A stretch of 64,000 nt of DNA from Modestobacter lapidis (GTDB lineage: Bacteria > Actinomycetota > Actinomycetes > Mycobacteriales > Geodermatophilaceae): contig JABAKE010000019.1 in NCBI GenBank assembly GCA_019779905.1, positions 19,207-83,206 on the forward strand. Reading direction: 5' to 3'. This document shows positions 61,969-64,000 of the stretch, piece after piece. The translations under genes and the position numbers were made by a program. A model generated the notes under the pieces. It was not told where the DNA came from. It did no database searches and saw only the letters and a program-made list of their open reading frames with translations. Position 1 is the first letter of the stretch, and every line of letters begins with the position of its first letter.

Positions 61969-63165
61969 GTGACCTCCGCTGCGCTGCTCGTGCCCCGGCC
62001 GCCCCTGGTGCGGCCGCGGCGGGGCCGGATGCTCGCCGGGGTGGCCGCCGGGACGGCGCAGCACCTCCGGCTGGAGCCGCTGGTCGTCCGGATCGCCTTC
62101 GTCGTGCTCGCGGTCACCGGAGTGGGGGTCTTCGGCTACGCGTTGCTGTGGCTGACCATGACGCTGGCCGACCGCGACCCCGAGGCAGGGCCGGCGGACG
62201 ACGCGGCATCCGGTGCGGCGCCGAGCCGGCGGCAGGTGGTGGGGCTGAGCCTGCTCGGCCTGGGCGCCCTCGTGCTGGTCACCCCGCTCGCCACCTGGGG
62301 CGGGAGCAACGTCGTGGTGCCGTTGCTGCTGGCCGGGGCCGGCCTCGCGCTGATCTGGCGGCAGTTCGACACCGACCGCACGCTGGCCCGCGGGGCCACC
62401 CGGTGGGGGCTGGTCGCCGGCCTGGTGCTGGGCATCAGCGGGGTGGTGCTGCTGCTGGCCACCACCGGTCAGCTGGTCAACGCCCGCAACGGATTCGCCG
62501 CCACGCTGGTCATCCTGGTGGGGGTCGCGCTGGCCACCGCTCCGCTGTGGCGCCGTCTCCTGGACCAGCGGGCGGAGGAGCGCACCGCCCGGGTGCGCTC
62601 CGAGGAGCGGGCCGCGGTCGCCGCCCACCTGCACGACTCGGTCCTGCAGACCCTGGCGCTCATCCAGCGGCACGCCGAGTCCCCGCAGCTGGTCGGCCGG
62701 CTGGCCCGCAGCCAGGAGCGCGAGCTGCGCACCTGGCTGTACGAGCCCACCGTGGCCACCGGAGGCACCTGGGCCGGGCTCGTGGCCCGGCTGGTCGCCG
62801 AGGTGGAGGCCGACCACGCGGTCGCCGTCGAGCCGGTGGTGGTCGGCGACCTGCCGGTCGACGACGTGGTGGCCGCGCTCGGCCAGGCCACCCGGGAGGC
62901 GGTGGTCAACGCCGCCAAGCACTCCGGCGCCCCCGCTGTCTCCCTCTACAGCGAGGTCACCCCGGCTTCGGTGGTCGTCTTCGTCCGCGACCGGGGCACC
63001 GGCTTCGACCCGACCGCGGTCGCCCCCGACCGGCGGGGCCTACGTGACTCGGTGGTGGCCCGGCTGACCCGCACGGGTGGCACGGCCACCGTGCGCTCGG
63101 CCCCGGGGGAGGGCACGGAGGTGGAGCTCTGCCTGCCCCGCGCCCGGACGGAGGTGCCGGCATGA
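61969..63165 (+). CDS. PspC-domain sensor histidine kinase (HisKA_3 type)
   Basis: The 398-aa protein joins an N-terminal PspC domain (about 15-70: RRGRMLAGVAAGTAQHLRLE), several membrane segments, and a NarL/LiaS-type kinase. The phospho-accepting His is in VAAHLHDSVLQTLALI; the ATPase domain has ATREAVVNAAKHSGAP and RDRGTGFDP. GTG 61969 has no ribosome-binding site and may be leaderless. Its stop overlaps the response regulator ATG. Confidence 0.9.
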   Translation: MTSAALLVPRPPLVRPRRGRMLAGVAAGTAQHLRLEPLVVRIAFVVLAVTGVGVFGYALLWLTMTLADRDPEAGPADDAASGAAPSRRQVVGLSLLGLGALVLVTPLATWGGSNVVVPLLLAGAGLALIWRQFDTDRTLARGATRWGLVAGLVLGISGVVLLLATTGQLVNARNGFAATLVILVGVALATAPLWRRLLDQRAEERTARVRSEERAAVAAHLHDSVLQTLALIQRHAESPQLVGRLARSQERELRTWLYEPTVATGGTWAGLVARLVAEVEADHAVAVEPVVVGDLPVDDVVAALGQATREAVVNAAKHSGAPAVSLYSEVTPASVVVFVRDRGTGFDPTAVAPDRRGLRDSVVARLTRTGGTATVRSAPGEGTEVELCLPRARTEVPA

Positions 63166-63857
63166 CCGCCGCCGGGACCGCGGCCGGGGCCGCGGCGACG
63201 CGGGTCTTCATCGTCGACGACCACGCCATGGTGCGGGCCGGCGTACGCGCGGAGCTCGGGACGGCGGTCCACGTGGTCGGCGAGGCCGCCGACGTCGCCA
63301 CCGCGGTCGAGGGCATCCGGGCGGCGACACCGGACGTCGTCCTGCTCGACGTGCACCTGCCCGGCGGGGGAGGGCGCGCCGTCCTGGCCGCCCTGCACGC
63401 CGAGCTGCCGGCCACCCGATGGCTGGCGCTGTCGGTGTCCGACGCCGCCGAGGACGTCATCGCCGTCATCCGGGCCGGGGCCCGTGGCTACGTGACCAAG
63501 ACCATCTCCGGCCCCGACCTGCGGGCCGCGGTGCAGCGGGTCGCCGACGGCGACGTCGTCTTCAGCCCGCGCCTGGCCGGGTTCGTGCTGGACGCCTTCG
63601 CCGCCGCCGCCGCGCCGGCCGCCCCGGCGCCGGTGGCCGAGGACCCGGCCACCGACCCCGGGCTGGACCTGCTCAGCGCCCGCGAGCGGGAGGTGATGCA
63701 GCTGCTGGCCCGCGGCTACACCTACCGCGAGATCGGTGGCCGCCTGTTCATCTCGGTGAAGACGGTCGAGTCCCACGCGTCGAACGTGCTGCGGAAGCTC
63801 CAGCTGTCCAACCGCAACGAGCTCACCCGGTGGGCGGCGACCAACCGCCTGTTGTAG
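63162..63857 (+). CDS. NarL/LuxR-family response regulator
   Basis: The 231-aa protein has a complete receiver (VFIVDDHAMVRAGVRAEL, phospho-Asp in DVVLLDVHLPGGG, Lys in GYVTKTISG) and a LuxR HTH (LSAREREVMQLLARGYTYRE, ISVKTVESHASNVLRKLQL). It is the cognate partner of the overlapping PspC kinase. Confidence 0.94.
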   Translation: MTAAGTAAGAAATRVFIVDDHAMVRAGVRAELGTAVHVVGEAADVATAVEGIRAATPDVVLLDVHLPGGGGRAVLAALHAELPATRWLALSVSDAAEDVIAVIRAGARGYVTKTISGPDLRAAVQRVADGDVVFSPRLAGFVLDAFAAAAAPAAPAPVAEDPATDPGLDLLSAREREVMQLLARGYTYREIGGRLFISVKTVESHASNVLRKLQLSNRNELTRWAATNRLL

Positions 63858-63865
63858 TTGCGCTG

Positions 63866-63935
63866 TTGCGCCGAGTGGGGCCCGGAGGGCTCCGCGCAGG
63901 CGCGACTCAACGGCTCAGCGGCGAAGGGGACGGCA
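63866..63935 (-). repeat. Family C-like element, diverged copy 4
   Basis: Read on the minus strand it has CTGCCGTCCC, GCCGCTGAGCCG and a loop GGAGCCCTCCGGGCCCC, two bases longer than the loop of the other copies, on short stems. It lies right after the response regulator but points the opposite way. Confidence 0.45.
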
Positions 63936-63938
63936 GTG

Positions 63939-64000
63939 ATGATTGAAGGCGAGCCCCGCACCGGTGGTCTGACTCTGGGAACGGCTGACCGTTGGTGTCT
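63939..64000 (+). CDS. Possible start of a further plus-strand gene
   Basis: ATG 63939 (or GTG 63936) opens a frame MIEGEPRTGGLTLGTADRWC that runs off the window end. AAGGGGA lies 7 to 13 bases upstream. The fragment is too short to identify. Confidence 0.25.
   Translation, partial: MIEGEPRTGGLTLGTADRWC

Overview
The window reads as one contiguous piece of an actinobacterial chromosome. Support comes from the very high GC content, the frequent GTG starts, the rpoC / str / S10 / spc / alpha gene order followed by rplM-rpsI-glmM-glmS, alr, tsaE-tsaB-rimI-tsaD, groES-groEL1, whiB3 and guaB-guaB3-guaA (the order known from Mycobacterium tuberculosis), and the actinobacterium-specific genes (WhiB, a BldM-like regulator, DUF5319, GuaB3, an F420-type luciferase-like oxidoreductase). 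Protein flavour and the groEL/whiB/bldM neighbourhood suggest Geodermatophilaceae (Blastococcus, Geodermatophilus, Modestobacter); that family assignment is inference.

Layout. 1-2.1 kb: 3' part of rpoC and its terminator. 2.1-4.8 kb: minus-strand LLM oxidoreductase and a secreted-type serine protease with a small partner. 5.0-9.8 kb: str operon (rpsL, rpsG, fusA, tuf) behind a recognisable promoter. 9.8-28.5 kb: S10, spc and alpha operons with secY, adk, map, infA, rpoA, rplQ and truA. 28.5-35.1 kb: molybdenum-cofactor block (mobA, fdhD, mog/moaB, moaC, moeA) with an SDR protein, a PfkB kinase and a beta-carbonic anhydrase. 35.2-47.4 kb: rplM, rpsI, glmM, glmS, acpS, nnr, alr, an alpha/beta hydrolase, a family-4 uracil-DNA glycosylase and the t6A genes tsaE, tsaB, rimI, tsaD. 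47.4-59 kb: THUMP-like methyltransferase, CIRCE-controlled groES-groEL1, whiB3, a bldM-like regulator, a broken AbiEi/DUF559-type gene, DUF5319, guaB, guaB3, guaA. 59.1-64 kb: CaCA exchanger and a PspC/toast-rack plus PspC-histidine kinase/response regulator envelope-stress module.

The genes are mostly conserved housekeeping genes; the unusual content lies between them. I see four families of short repeats. Family A (at least 17 copies) is a roughly 60-bp bi-hairpin that normally starts right after a stop codon. Its core is conserved while its outer stem differs from copy to copy and stays base-paired. One copy sits inside the loop of another, two supply new C-termini to proteins, and one breaks a gene. 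Family M is a 77-bp unit that is a complete 26-codon mini-ORF coupled by 4-nt overlaps to the genes on both sides; it is tandemly repeated four times between moaC and mog and single between rplM/rpsI and tsaB/rimI, much like mycobacterial MIRUs. Family B is a GAGCGCCAGCGAG-rich unit found after moeA and glmS and, diverged, after fusA. Family C is a post-stop hairpin with an identical 16-nt loop on unrelated but complementary stems. No transposase, prophage, CRISPR array, rRNA or tRNA gene was seen.
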